Shown here one piece after another: positions 9,227 through 17,316 of a DNA stretch of 64,000 nucleotides (positions are counted from its first letter, which is position 1; each line of letters starts with the position of its first letter). The notes below the pieces were generated by a model. That model did no database searches. It was given only the letters and a program-made list of their open reading frames with translations, and was not told where the DNA came from. The translations under genes were made by a program, and so were the position numbers. The stretch covers positions 3,348,001 to 3,412,000 of the forward strand of contig NZ_OY726395.1 of NCBI RefSeq assembly GCF_963378085.1, written 5' to 3'. The DNA comes from Mycolicibacterium sp. MU0050. Lineage in GTDB: Bacteria; Actinomycetota; Actinomycetes; Mycobacteriales; Mycobacteriaceae.

Positions 9227-9442
9227 ATGTCAGGCACAATCATCGATGTGAGCGACGATCCGGTTGCGGTACTGCAACGTTGGGAGGACGCCGGCGCCGT
9301 ATGGCGGGTGCTGCATCGCAACGACGCGTCCGTGACCGTCGGCCTGTTCACCTGCGACGGCGGCGAAGAGGTCGACCGCGTCACCTCCGACGCCGCCGCG
9401 CTGCTCGCGTTCATCGGTGCGCGCACCAGCAATCTGGACTGA
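9227..9442 (+). CDS. Small conserved protein of unknown function
   Basis: A 71-residue soluble protein; I do not recognise a named domain. The core DDPVAVLQRWEDAGAVWRVLHRN followed by TVGLFTCDGGEEVDRVTS looks like a short alpha-beta fold. ATG at 9227 is listed; GTG at 9248 would give MSDDPVAVLQRW and may be the true start, since the first seven residues add little and no ribosome binding site favours 9227. It is divergent from the LLM oxidoreductase. Confidence 0.6.
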   Translation: MSGTIIDVSDDPVAVLQRWEDAGAVWRVLHRNDASVTVGLFTCDGGEEVDRVTSDAAALLAFIGARTSNLD

Positions 9443-9535
9443 CGCCGTCGGCCCGCGGGTAAAGGGTCAGTAACGAGGGTGCGTCAAAGCGGCCATGGTC
9501 GTGGTCTTCTGCGCGGTGTGCGGGGGCCGCCTCGC

Positions 9536-9541
9536 TAGGTT
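9536..9541 (+). promoter_or_regulatory. Putative -10 hexamer (TAGGTT) for leaderless lipoprotein gene
   Basis: TAGGTT fits TANNNT and ends six bases before the ATG at 9548. That is the spacing of mycobacterial leaderless promoters. No clear -35 element is visible. The rest of the 105-base gap from 9443 shows nothing else. Confidence 0.45.
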
Positions 9542-9547
9542 CCGGGC

Positions 9548-10366
9548 ATGGCGATCAGCAGATCGGTGCGCGCCGCGGCCGCCGCAGCGATCGCGATCGT
9601 TGCCGCCGGCTGCTCGGCGGCCCAGCCACCGGCCGGTGCCATCGACGCCGGATCCGCCGAACCCGCCCCGACCATCTCGGGCGCGCTCGACACCTGGCAG
9701 GACGCGGTGTGTCAGCCCGCCACCCCCGACGGCACCGACAGCTGCACCCCGCTCGACGGCGACGGCAGCATCAACTTCGACCACTTCGACTCGCAGGAGG
9801 CCATGGACGCGCAGCTGTCCTGGGCCGGTTCGCACTACGCGGCCCACACCGTCGTCGATAACCGGCCGCTGGTGATCTGGACGCCCGCCGAGCACGGGGA
9901 AGACGACCTGCATCCGCTGCGGGACTTCGGCTTCGCCCTGACCTCCTACGAGCAGCCCTCGACGTTCGCGGCCCGTCCCGCCGACGCGGGCCCGGCGGCG
10001 CTGCCCATCGCCGGGGCCGCCGTCCCCATCCCGGTCAACCCGTACGGCTACGCCGGCGTGCAGACCGCGTCCGGCGAGCTGCAATGCATGATCCAGGCCG
10101 CGTTCGTCGGCTGCCAGAGCATTGGCATGACCTGGCCGGTGCACCTCGACGGCAGCGGGCCGTACCACGGCGTGAAGATCAATCCCGACGGCAGCCTGAC
10201 CTGGATCGACGGCAACCTGGGCGCCGAGGCCTCCACCACCTTGGACCATCAGACCTACCGGGCGCTGGGTTGGACCGTCGTCGCCGGCGCGGACGGGGTG
10301 CAGTTCCGCAACGACCGCACCGGGCACGGCGCGATCGTCAGCGTCAGCCGGGTCCAGCAGTTCTGA
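9548..10366 (+). CDS. Secreted lipoprotein of unknown function
   Basis: A 272-residue exported protein. It has a basic N-terminus, a hydrophobic helix and a lipobox-like AIVAAGC at about residues 17-23, so it is probably lipid-anchored at the cell envelope. The mature part has several cysteines (QDAVCQP, SCTPLD, LQCMIQAAFVGCQS) that could form disulfides outside the membrane. No catalytic motif was recognised; the segment VNPYGYAGVQTASGELQCMI resembles mycobacterial secreted proteins of unknown function. It probably has a leaderless start at the ATG. Confidence 0.75.
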   Translation: MAISRSVRAAAAAAIAIVAAGCSAAQPPAGAIDAGSAEPAPTISGALDTWQDAVCQPATPDGTDSCTPLDGDGSINFDHFDSQEAMDAQLSWAGSHYAAHTVVDNRPLVIWTPAEHGEDDLHPLRDFGFALTSYEQPSTFAARPADAGPAALPIAGAAVPIPVNPYGYAGVQTASGELQCMIQAAFVGCQSIGMTWPVHLDGSGPYHGVKINPDGSLTWIDGNLGAEASTTLDHQTYRALGWTVVAGADGVQFRNDRTGHGAIVSVSRVQQF

Positions 10367-10478
10367 GCCGCCGTGAACGGTTCGGGATGATTTATTGACT
10401 CGACGGTGTTGGAACGGCCGGTATGATGAACAGTCCCGTCGAAGGTCGGCGGGGACAGTGCGAAGTTTTCACAGACAA

Positions 10479-10846
10479 GGGGCTGAACGGTTTCGACTTC
10501 GCGCATCGAATCAAGGGAAGCGTGCCGGTGCAGGCAAGAGACCACCGTAAGCGTCGTTGCAACCAATTAAGCGCCGATACCAATCAGCGCGACTACGCTC
10601 TCGCTGCCTAAGCGAAGCTAGTCCGTCAGACCGGGAAAGCCCTCGACCCGGACCCTGGCGTCATCTAGAGGGATCAACCGATGAGTTCGGTCGCGGGACT
10701 CATCGGGACACCAAACAGCGACTGGGATCGTCATCTCGGCTTGTTCGCGTGACCGAGAGATCCGAGTAGAGACACAGCGAACTGCGCACGGAGAAGCCTC
10801 GAGGGAATGCCGTAGGACCCGGGTTCGATTCCCGGCAGCTCCACCA
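10479..10846 (+). ncRNA. ssrA: Transfer-messenger RNA (tmRNA, SsrA)
   Basis: Rescues stalled ribosomes together with SmpB, which is encoded at 16814. The 368-base RNA begins GGGGCTGAACGG and ends with the tRNA-like half GGGTTCGATTCCC and CAGCTCC-ACCA. The 5' and 3' ends pair as an acceptor stem with the G3:U wobble used by alanyl-tRNA synthetase. The tag frame resumes at GCC 10573 and encodes ADTNQRDYALAA, with TAA at 10609-10611. The terminal ALAA is the protease-recognition end. A TATGAT at 10422-10427 may be the -10 element, giving a 5' leader of roughly 45 bases that would need processing. Confidence 0.95.
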
Positions 10847-10850
10847 ATGG

Positions 10851-10882
10851 AAAGGCCCCCTACCTGCGGGTAGGGGGCCTTT
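10851..10882 (+). terminator. Strong hairpin terminator after ssrA
   Basis: AAAGGCCCCCTACC (10851-10864) and GGTAGGGGGCCTTT (10869-10882) form a perfect 14-base-pair stem around a TGCG loop. It starts five bases after the tmRNA CCA and ends in a short T run, so it fits an intrinsic terminator. Confidence 0.85.
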
Positions 10883-10951
10883 ACCGTGGTTCGAAGGCCC
10901 GCCCACCGACGTGTCGGCCTGCACCGCACGACAACCGACGGGAGTGCACCA

Positions 10952-12175
10952 ATGAGCGATGCCGGCGCAGCCGAAAACGCGGTCGGCGCGGCGGCCGGCG
11001 CTCCCGCGGAGCGGCGCACCCCGTGGGTCGCCATCGTGGCGTTGGCGCTGGGCATCTTCGTGATGATCACCATCGAGCAGTTGCCGATCGGCGTGCTCAC
11101 CCTCATCGGTGGCGACCTGGGGGTCAGCAGCGGGATGGTGGGACTGGCCGTCACCATCCCCGGAATTCTCGCCGGCGCCGTCGCCGTGTTCACCCCGACA
11201 CTCATCGGCCGCCTCGACCGCAGGCTTGCCCTGGTGCTTGCGCTGCTCCTGGTCTTTCTGTCCGCCGTAACCTCGGCCATTGCGCCGAACCTGGTCGCGT
11301 TGCTGGCATTCCGGCTGTTCGCCGGTGTCTCCATCGGGATCTTCTGGGCGCTGTTGGCGGTCGTGACCGCCCGCGTGGCGCATCCCGCCGACCTCGCCAA
11401 GGCGCTGACGGTGGCGTACGGCGGGGTCTCGATGGCCATCGTCATAGGAGTCCCGTTCGCGGCCTGGATCGGCGCGATGTTGGGGTGGCGCTGGGCCTTC
11501 GTCCTCGTCGGCGCGCTGGGACTGATGGTTGCCGGCGCTCTGTTCGTGCTCCTGCCGCCGGTCACGGTGCAGGAGCGCTCGTCGCTGCGGCAACTCGGGG
11601 CCGTGTGGTCCATCTCGACGGTCCGCCTGGGGGTGATGCTGACGTTGGTTCTGGTCACCTTCCACTTCACGGCCTACACCTACGCGAGCCCGGTGCTGCA
11701 GGACCGCATCCACATCACCATCGACGGCGTCGGGCCGATGCTGTTCGTGTTCGGCATCGCCGGCTTCATCGGCAACTTCGTCGCGGGCCCACTGCTGCGA
11801 CGTTCACCCCGAGGCACGTTCGTCGCCCTGCCCATCGGCGTGCTCGTCGGTGTGCTGGTGCTGGGACTGCTGGCCGGTGGGGTCGCCGACGGCGCCGCGG
11901 CGATGGCGTTGTGGGGACTGTTCGGCGGAGCCATCAGCGTGGTGACCCAGGCCTGGATCCTGCACACCGCCAGCGACCTGTCCGAGCCGGCGACGGCCCT
12001 GAACAGCGGCGCATTCAACATCGCCATCGCCTTCGGCGCGCTCGTGGGCGGCCGGGCCTATGACGGCGGCGGCGCCCTGGCGGTCACCGTATCCGCCGCC
12101 GCCGGTCTGGCGCTGGCCGCGGTGTTGGCGGGCTGGGCCGCGGTGCGGGATCGGAAGAGCTCGGTAGGCGCGTAG
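10952..12175 (+). CDS. MFS transporter, DHA1-like (arabinose-efflux type)
   Basis: A 407-residue transporter with about 12 membrane helices after a 24-residue soluble leader. The loop 2-3 region TPTLIGRLDRRLALVLALLLVFLSAVTSAIAPN and the RLFAGVSIGIFWALLAVVTARVAHPADLAKALTVAYGGVSMAIVIGVPFAAWIG stretch are typical of the YdhP/AraJ-like DHA1 group. The ATG at 10952 has GGGAG (10940-10944) eight bases before it. The open frame reaches back over the ssrA terminator, which is not coding. The substrate is unknown; drug or sugar efflux are the usual guesses. Confidence 0.85.
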   Translation: MSDAGAAENAVGAAAGAPAERRTPWVAIVALALGIFVMITIEQLPIGVLTLIGGDLGVSSGMVGLAVTIPGILAGAVAVFTPTLIGRLDRRLALVLALLLVFLSAVTSAIAPNLVALLAFRLFAGVSIGIFWALLAVVTARVAHPADLAKALTVAYGGVSMAIVIGVPFAAWIGAMLGWRWAFVLVGALGLMVAGALFVLLPPVTVQERSSLRQLGAVWSISTVRLGVMLTLVLVTFHFTAYTYASPVLQDRIHITIDGVGPMLFVFGIAGFIGNFVAGPLLRRSPRGTFVALPIGVLVGVLVLGLLAGGVADGAAAMALWGLFGGAISVVTQAWILHTASDLSEPATALNSGAFNIAIAFGALVGGRAYDGGGALAVTVSAAAGLALAAVLAGWAAVRDRKSSVGA

Positions 12176-12298
12176 GCGGGCGGTGCGGGCTCGGCTTGCG
12201 CGCCGAGATTGTCGTGAGGGTCGTGGATCGCGGAAGGCCACAGCCCTGGTGATGTTTTCGCGCCGGGTATCGCCGAATTCGCCACGATCCCCTCGCGC

Positions 12299-13273
12299 TC
12301 ACCGCCCCGCGGTAGTCGGCGCGGGCTGCGCCTCGCGGGCGCGGTATTCCGCCACCGGCACCGGCGCCGTCTCCGCGTAGCCGATCGGCAGCAGCACATC
12401 GCCGGCGGTGGTCACGTAGTAGACGTCCCACCGGTGGTAGGCGTGAAACGCGGTCGGTTCGGTGGCCATCACCGCGGCGTAGGCGTTGACCGCCCGCACG
12501 TACCGGTCGGAGTTGTTGTACCGGAACAGCGCATTGTCGCGGTCGACGGCGAAACCCTGCGCGGCCAGGAACCGACCGGCAGCCAGGATGCTGTCGCGCG
12601 GTGACCGGATATCCCCGCCGGCGCCGTATTGCTCCCAGGTACCCGGCATGAACTGCATGGGTCCCTGCGCGCCGGCGGTACTGGTGCCCTCGATGCGCCC
12701 GAACCCGGTCTCGATCAGGTTGATCGCTGCCAGATGCGCCCACGGCACACCCGAGGCGGCCTCCGCCTCGCGGAAGTACCCCAGCAGCTCCTCGGCGGGC
12801 GCGGGCGCGACAATCCGCCAGGCCGGCACGGTGTCGCGCAACCCGGAGCTCTCCCCCAGCGCCGTGAGGTCGCGGCGCGCGGTGATGTTGCGGTCGTAGT
12901 TATCAAGCAGCTCCGGCGGAATCCGCGGCCGGACAACCGGATCCCACTCCGGATGACGGCCCAGCACCCGGTAGGCCGCCTGCTGTCGGTGCGCGGCGGC
13001 AGCCAACATCGCCTCCGGCGACGACGGGTCGCGCAGCACCCGCTCGTCGTGCACCAGGTCGTCGGCGAGTCGGGCGGGGTCCGACGCCAGGTCCCGACTC
13101 GGTGTCGGCGGCGCCGGGACCGGGACACTCACCGACGGCGTCGGGGCCGGTTCGGGTTCGGGTTGGCTCGCACACCCGGTGAGCGCCAGCGCGACGAGCA
13201 GCGCCGAACTCGCGCGGCGCACCGACGCCGCCTTCGCAGCGGGCATACCTGGATCGGCTTCGGGCTTCGACAT
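12299..13273 (-). CDS. Lytic transglycosylase lipoprotein (SLT domain)
   Basis: A 324-residue exported peptidoglycan-cleaving enzyme. The signal peptide ends in the lipobox ALTGC at about residues 30-34, then a proline-rich linker leads to the enzyme domain. The lysozyme-like core has INLIETGFGRIEGTSTAGAQGPMQFMPGTWEQYGAGGDI at about residues 186-224; the glutamate of IETGFGR is the expected catalytic acid. The later GRFLAAQGFAVDRDNALFRYNNSDRYVRAVNAYA is also typical of SLT enzymes. The ATG at 13273 is 33 bases from the divergent proteasome-like gene. The 123 bases between its end and the MFS gene hold nothing recognisable. Confidence 0.85.
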   Translation of the reverse strand: MSKPEADPGMPAAKAASVRRASSALLVALALTGCASQPEPEPAPTPSVSVPVPAPPTPSRDLASDPARLADDLVHDERVLRDPSSPEAMLAAAAHRQQAAYRVLGRHPEWDPVVRPRIPPELLDNYDRNITARRDLTALGESSGLRDTVPAWRIVAPAPAEELLGYFREAEAASGVPWAHLAAINLIETGFGRIEGTSTAGAQGPMQFMPGTWEQYGAGGDIRSPRDSILAAGRFLAAQGFAVDRDNALFRYNNSDRYVRAVNAYAAVMATEPTAFHAYHRWDVYYVTTAGDVLLPIGYAETAPVPVAEYRAREAQPAPTTAGR

Positions 13274-13306
13274 GTCTGCCGCCGACCCTATGGCAGCATC
13301 GAAACG

Positions 13307-14005
13307 ATGACAGTCGTAATCGCGTTGCGCTGCGTCGACGGCGTGGTGATGGGATCGGATTCGCAGATCACCGACCCGGGCCGCGGGTTGACCTACCCCG
13401 ACCAGAAGCTGCATCCGCTGGGAAAGCGCGCGGCCTGGGGTGGCAGCGGGTCCCGGGCGGTGCTGTACGACCTGGAGCAACTCTTCGGCGCCGAACCCGA
13501 ATCCATTCTCGAGGCCGACGACGTGGGCCGGGCGCTGCAGGCGCGGGCCGTGCCGGTGCTCAACCATCACTACGAGAACTTCATCGAGAAGGTCCCGGCC
13601 CAGGAATCCAGCGGCGCCACCCCGGCGACCTACCTGCTGGCGGCCGGCTACACCCGCGATCAGCCCTTCATCGTCGACATAGACCCGCACGGGCTCATCG
13701 GGCATCACGAGGACACCGGGTTTCAGGCCATCGGCAGCGGCGCCCCCATGGCGCAGCAGGCCTACACGCTGATGGAGAACTTCAACATGTCCGATCGCGA
13801 GGTGAACTACGGACTGCTGGGCGTGCTGCGGGTGCTGGATGCGCTGGCAGTCGCCTCACCGAGCGTCGGCGGCCCGATGGATCTGTGCCGCATCACCCCC
13901 GACGGGGCGCATCACCTCAGCCCCGACGAGGTCGCCGAGGTCCGCGATCAGGTGAGCCGCTGGAAGGACCGCGAGCAACGGGCACTCGACGGCCTCTTCG
14001 ACTAA
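13307..14005 (+). CDS. Free-standing proteasome-beta-like Ntn-hydrolase
   Basis: A 232-residue protein with the proteasome beta-subunit fold signature. The residue after the initiator Met is Thr, and numbering from it gives Asp17 (in GVVMGSDSQ), Lys33 (in PDQKLHPLG) and Gly47 (in GGSGSRAVLYDLEQLF). These are the positions used for catalysis in 20S beta subunits. It lacks a propeptide, so Met removal alone would expose Thr1, as in HslV. It is not next to the pup-prcBA locus. I cannot tell whether it is related to Anbu or to another minor group, and its substrate is unknown. It is divergent from the lytic transglycosylase and convergent with the M15-like gene (4-base overlap). Confidence 0.75.
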   Translation: MTVVIALRCVDGVVMGSDSQITDPGRGLTYPDQKLHPLGKRAAWGGSGSRAVLYDLEQLFGAEPESILEADDVGRALQARAVPVLNHHYENFIEKVPAQESSGATPATYLLAAGYTRDQPFIVDIDPHGLIGHHEDTGFQAIGSGAPMAQQAYTLMENFNMSDREVNYGLLGVLRVLDALAVASPSVGGPMDLCRITPDGAHHLSPDEVAEVRDQVSRWKDREQRALDGLFD

Positions 14006-14679
14006 CTTTTCGGCGCCGGGTCCATCGACGCCAGGAAGTAGGTTTCGTCCCCGCTGGGGTAGCCACCGCCGTCGGTGGCGATGTGCACGTGGTCGTAGTG
14101 GTTGAGCGTTTCCGAACCGTAGTCCGCGGTCCAACTCGGCGCGCCGATGCCCGGGTAGTAGCCCTGCCGCCAGATCACGTGCAGCACACCCCAGCGTTCG
14201 GCGTTGGCCAGCGCCAGGCCCGCGATCTGGTTGCCCAGTTCAATGCCCTTGTCGCTGTTGTGATTCGGGATCATCACATCGATCGCCAGCCCGTTGGGAT
14301 GCCACTTCAACGGATCCTGCCGGTAGCCGCCGATGGTGGTGATCTCCGGGAACATCACGCTGATGGCGCGCGCCACCCAGATGGTCTTGACCTGCAGTCC
14401 GGACTCCGGGGCCACCCCGGCGGGCAGCTCGAATTGGAAGTCGCGGGCCGCGGCGACCGGCGAACTGGCCGCCAACAGATCCGCTTCGGCGGGCGTCGCG
14501 ATCCGCGGCGCGTCCGGCGCCGGGCCGACGGGACCGGCCGCGGCCGCGGCCGCCGTCGGCTCCGCAACGCGCTGCACAGGCGCCGTTCCCTGCGCGTAGA
14601 GCATCCCGCCGGAGAGCGCCACCGACACCGCCAGGACGAACAACCGTCCCCGGTGGCTGGCTAACAGGTTCCTCCCCAC
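14002..14679 (-). CDS. Exported M15-like (VanY/D-Ala-D-Ala carboxypeptidase-fold) protein
   Basis: A 225-residue protein with an N-terminal hydrophobic segment (RLFVLAVSVALSGGMLYAQG), an Ala/Pro-rich linker and a C-terminal domain of about 130 residues. The motifs WHPNGLAIDVMIPN and LNHYDHVHIATDGGG supply the His, Asp and His-x-His ligands expected for a zinc site of the M15/ARB-07466-like type, so peptidoglycan is a plausible target. GTG at 14679 is chosen because AAGG lies about nine bases upstream on the minus strand; the frame is open to an ATG at 14748, but that part looks non-coding. Confidence 0.75.
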   Translation of the reverse strand: MGRNLLASHRGRLFVLAVSVALSGGMLYAQGTAPVQRVAEPTAAAAAAGPVGPAPDAPRIATPAEADLLAASSPVAAARDFQFELPAGVAPESGLQVKTIWVARAISVMFPEITTIGGYRQDPLKWHPNGLAIDVMIPNHNSDKGIELGNQIAGLALANAERWGVLHVIWRQGYYPGIGAPSWTADYGSETLNHYDHVHIATDGGGYPSGDETYFLASMDPAPKS

Positions 14680-14801
14680 GCAGAGCACCTTACTGCCATC
14701 GCGGCTGTGGGTATGGCGATCCCCGTCAGCCGAGTTGACCCCGTGCACCGGGTCTGGTTTGGTGGCCGGTTCCAGGGTTGCTTCGGTTGGAGTGATGCGC
14801 A

Positions 14802-14984
14802 GTGAGCGGGGCAGTCAGTCGGCGGACGCCGACCCGTCAGCCGGCAGATTTGAAAGACCTGACCTTGTTGGTCACCGTCCCGAACGACCCGCAGGCGGTG
14901 CGGGCGTTCACCGACGCCGAAAGCGAGGCCGCCAAGGCCTACGCCGAGGAGAAGGGCGGGGTGGTGACCCGACTGCCGCGGTGA
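14802..14984 (+). CDS. Small hypothetical protein
   Basis: A possible 60-residue protein; I do not recognise it. The C-terminal half DLKDLTLLVTVPNDPQAVRAFTDAESEAAKAYAEEKGGVVTRLP reads like a real alpha-beta protein with an amphipathic helix, whereas the first 16 residues are arginine-rich. TTG at 14850 would start at the conserved-looking part. It fills the space between two minus-strand genes and has no overlap with either. Confidence 0.45.
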   Translation: MSGAVSRRTPTRQPADLKDLTLLVTVPNDPQAVRAFTDAESEAAKAYAEEKGGVVTRLPR

Positions 14985-14993
14985 CGCCCCGAC

Positions 14994-15839
14994 TCAGATC
15001 ACGTAGTTGAGGTTGTCCACCACGCGCTGACCGACCTGCGCGTCACCGTCGAACTCGATGGCGCTGGGTCGCGACCCGCACAGCGGGCGACCGCCACACA
15101 GCCGGGTGAACTGCAGACCGTCGAGACGGATCACCGTGGTGGGTTCGGCGTCGAACTCCTCGACCACGGCCGCGCGCCCGTCGACGGCCACCCGGATGGT
15201 GCGCGCCAGTGGCCCGGTCAACTCGAAGGCGACGCGGGAGCCCGCCGGTGCCTTGCCGAGCTTGCCGACGACGAAGCCCATGCTGGCGGCGATCTCGTCG
15301 AGCGCCTGGCGGGCCGCCGGCCCGGTCAGCTCCTCGTCGGTCGACGGCCGGCCCAGCGCCTGCCGGATGTCCTGCTCGTGGATCCAGCAGTCGAAGATCC
15401 GGATCCGCATGAACCGGCCGTAGCTGTCGGGTCCGGCCGGCGTCGCGGTGACCGCGTTCCACTCCTCGGCGCTCAGCTGCGGCAGGGTGGCGCGGCGCCG
15501 CGCGATGACCTCGCGGTAGCGGCCCAGCATGGCCTCGGCGGTCTCGTCGCGCAGGGTGACGATCCAGTGCTCGTTCAACTCCCCGATGGGGTTGCGCACG
15601 TGGTCGAGCGCCGCCACGTCGACGCCGGACTCCGGTGTCGGCGTCCCGGCCAGCATCGATTCGGTGCCGATGATGTGCGCGACGACGTCGTGGATCGACC
15701 ATCCCGGCAACGCGGTCGGTCGCCGCCAGTCGGCCGCGGGCACCGTCGCCAGCAGTCGTTCGATGTCGTCCCAGACGGCGAAAAGGGCGTCGAGTACTTC
15801 AGTTTGGTTCAGTTCCAGAACCGGGCGAGGGCTGCTCAC
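14994..15839 (-). CDS. Mycothiol-dependent maleylpyruvate isomerase family protein (DinB fold)
   Basis: A 281-residue protein of the mycothiol-dependent DinB/MPI family. The metal-site pattern is visible: WSIHDVVAHIIG near residue 46 gives the first His, and FDCWIHEQDIRQALG near 150 gives the second His next to an acidic residue. A C-terminal SCP2-like segment follows. It equals Rv3099c in position and approximate length. The function is unknown; thiol transfer to an electrophile is the family expectation. GTG at 15839 is used, which overlaps the polymerase gene by 41 bases. Confidence 0.8.
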   Translation of the reverse strand: MSSPRPVLELNQTEVLDALFAVWDDIERLLATVPAADWRRPTALPGWSIHDVVAHIIGTESMLAGTPTPESGVDVAALDHVRNPIGELNEHWIVTLRDETAEAMLGRYREVIARRRATLPQLSAEEWNAVTATPAGPDSYGRFMRIRIFDCWIHEQDIRQALGRPSTDEELTGPAARQALDEIAASMGFVVGKLGKAPAGSRVAFELTGPLARTIRVAVDGRAAVVEEFDAEPTTVIRLDGLQFTRLCGGRPLCGSRPSAIEFDGDAQVGQRVVDNLNYVI

Positions 15840-16806
15840 CAGCCGACGGTACCGCGTTGTCCCGCCGGGCGCGGGCACGGCGCTTACCTTCGTGCATCGC
15901 GGCCACCCGGGCCACCGGAATGGTGTGACCCTGTTCGATCACGTCGCGCGGCAACGCCTGCGCAGGGGGCATCGCCTCGGCCCACGGATCGCGGCCGCCC
16001 AGCGCGTCGAGCGCGGTGTGCAGCGTGAAATCCCCCGGCCTCACGCGGTCCAGGTCCGACCACGCCACCGGGAACGACACCGGCATGCCCGGGCGCAGCC
16101 GAGGGCTGTAGGCGGCGGCCACCGTCGCCCCGCCCGCGCGGGTCGCATCCACGAATACCTTGCCCGCGCGGTCCTCGACGATGAACGCCGTCGTCGCAAT
16201 GTCGGGATCGAGGGCCTCGGCCCGGGCGGCCAAGGCGCGGGTGGCCGCGGCGACGTCCTCGACCGGAGCGCTGTCATCGACGGGCACGAAGATGTGCAGG
16301 CCCCGGGAGCCGCTGGTCTTCACCGCGCCGGCCAGGCCGGCGTCGGCCAACGCGCGGCGCACCAGCTGCGCCACGGCCACCACCGCGGCGAAGTCCGCAC
16401 CGGTCGGCGGGTCCAGGTCGAGCACCAGGTGGGTGGGTCGATAGATGTTGGCGGCGAGCCCCAGCGTGGGGTGATATTCGATGGCCCGCTGGTTGGCGAA
16501 CCACAGCAGGGTGCGCCGGTCGTTGCACAGCGCATAGTGGATCTCACGCCGGGACGACTCCGCCCAGATCGCCACGGTGGCCACCCAGTCCGGGGTGTAC
16601 TTCGGGACGTTCTTCTGCATGAACGGCGCCCGGCCCCGCAGCGCCCGCAACACCGTCAGCGGCCGGTCGATCAGGCCCGGCAGCAGCCGGTCCGCGACGG
16701 CATCGAGGTAGTCGACGAGGTCCCGCTTCGTGGCGGCGGCCTCCGGGCCCAGCGGCTGATCCAGATTGGTCAGGTCGACCCCGGCGCGCTGCTCCCCTGC
16801 GGCCAT
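15799..16806 (-). CDS. polD1: LigD-like polymerase/primase domain protein (PolD1-like)
   Basis: A 335-residue stand-alone member of the archaeo-eukaryotic primase superfamily, like the polymerase module of LigD without ligase or nuclease domains. Motif I is THLVLDLDPP near residue 127 (two metal-binding Asp), motif II is KTSGSRGLHIFVPV near 163, and motif III is the Asp in FPVAWSDLDRV near 248. An N-terminal FMQKNVPKYTPDWV segment is typical of these enzymes. In M. smegmatis I recall a PolD1 at the same locus near smpB, able to add ribo- or deoxynucleotides; the symbol rests on that memory. It likely acts in gap filling or end joining. Confidence 0.8.
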   Translation of the reverse strand: MAAGEQRAGVDLTNLDQPLGPEAAATKRDLVDYLDAVADRLLPGLIDRPLTVLRALRGRAPFMQKNVPKYTPDWVATVAIWAESSRREIHYALCNDRRTLLWFANQRAIEYHPTLGLAANIYRPTHLVLDLDPPTGADFAAVVAVAQLVRRALADAGLAGAVKTSGSRGLHIFVPVDDSAPVEDVAAATRALAARAEALDPDIATTAFIVEDRAGKVFVDATRAGGATVAAAYSPRLRPGMPVSFPVAWSDLDRVRPGDFTLHTALDALGGRDPWAEAMPPAQALPRDVIEQGHTIPVARVAAMHEGKRRARARRDNAVPSAGEQPSPGSGTEPN

Positions 16807-16813
16807 GGCAGCG

Positions 16814-17314
16814 TCAGGACATTCCCTTGGCGCGCCGACCCATCTCCCGGATGATCTCGCGGTCGGCGTCGCGCTTCGCCAGATCCTGGCGCTTGTCGTG
16901 GGCCTGCTTACCGCGCGCCAGCGCCAGTTCCACCTTGACCTTGCCGTCGAGGAAGTACAGCGACAGCGGCACCAGCGTGAGGTTGCCGTCGCGGATCTTG
17001 CCCACCAGCGTGTCGATCTGCCGGCGGTGCAGCAGCAGCTTGCGGTTGCGCCGCGGGGCGTGGTTGGTCCAGGTCCCCTGCACGTACTCGGGGATGTGCA
17101 GATTGCGCAGCCAGATCTCGCCGTCGTCGACGGTCGCGAACGCGTCGGCCAGCGACGCCTGTCCCTCCCGCAGGCTCTTCACCTCGGTGCCCTGCAGCAC
17201 CACGCCGGCCTCGTAGGTGTCGAGGATCGCGTAGTTGTGCCGCGCCTTGCGGTTCGTCGCGACGACCTTGCGGCCGGGTGTGGCGGCGGCATTGCCCTTC
17301 TTGGATTTGGCCAT
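16814..17314 (-). CDS. smpB: SsrA-binding protein SmpB
   Basis: A 166-residue RNA-binding protein that delivers tmRNA to stalled ribosomes; its RNA partner is encoded at 10479. The family core is complete: [38 protein letters not shown], then [21 protein letters not shown] segment, [29 protein letters not shown] and the basic C-terminal tail that reaches the decoding centre. A 20-residue lysine-rich N-terminal extension precedes it. The ATG at 17314 lies two bases after the ftsX stop, so it is probably in one transcript with ftsEX. Confidence 0.96.
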   Translation of the reverse strand: MAKSKKGNAAATPGRKVVATNRKARHNYAILDTYEAGVVLQGTEVKSLREGQASLADAFATVDDGEIWLRNLHIPEYVQGTWTNHAPRRNRKLLLHRRQIDTLVGKIRDGNLTLVPLSLYFLDGKVKVELALARGKQAHDKRQDLAKRDADREIIREMGRRAKGMS

Positions 17315-17316
17315 CG

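Noticed and set aside
10395..10427. TTGACT and TATGAT as a standard -35/-10 pair for ssrA.
   Set aside because: The spacer is 21 bases, too long for a normal promoter; only the TATGAT is kept as a weak -10 candidate in the ssrA entry.
10780..10846. A separate tRNA-Ala gene.
   Set aside because: The T-arm and CCA end belong to the tRNA-like half of tmRNA; no anticodon arm is present and the acceptor partner is at 10479.
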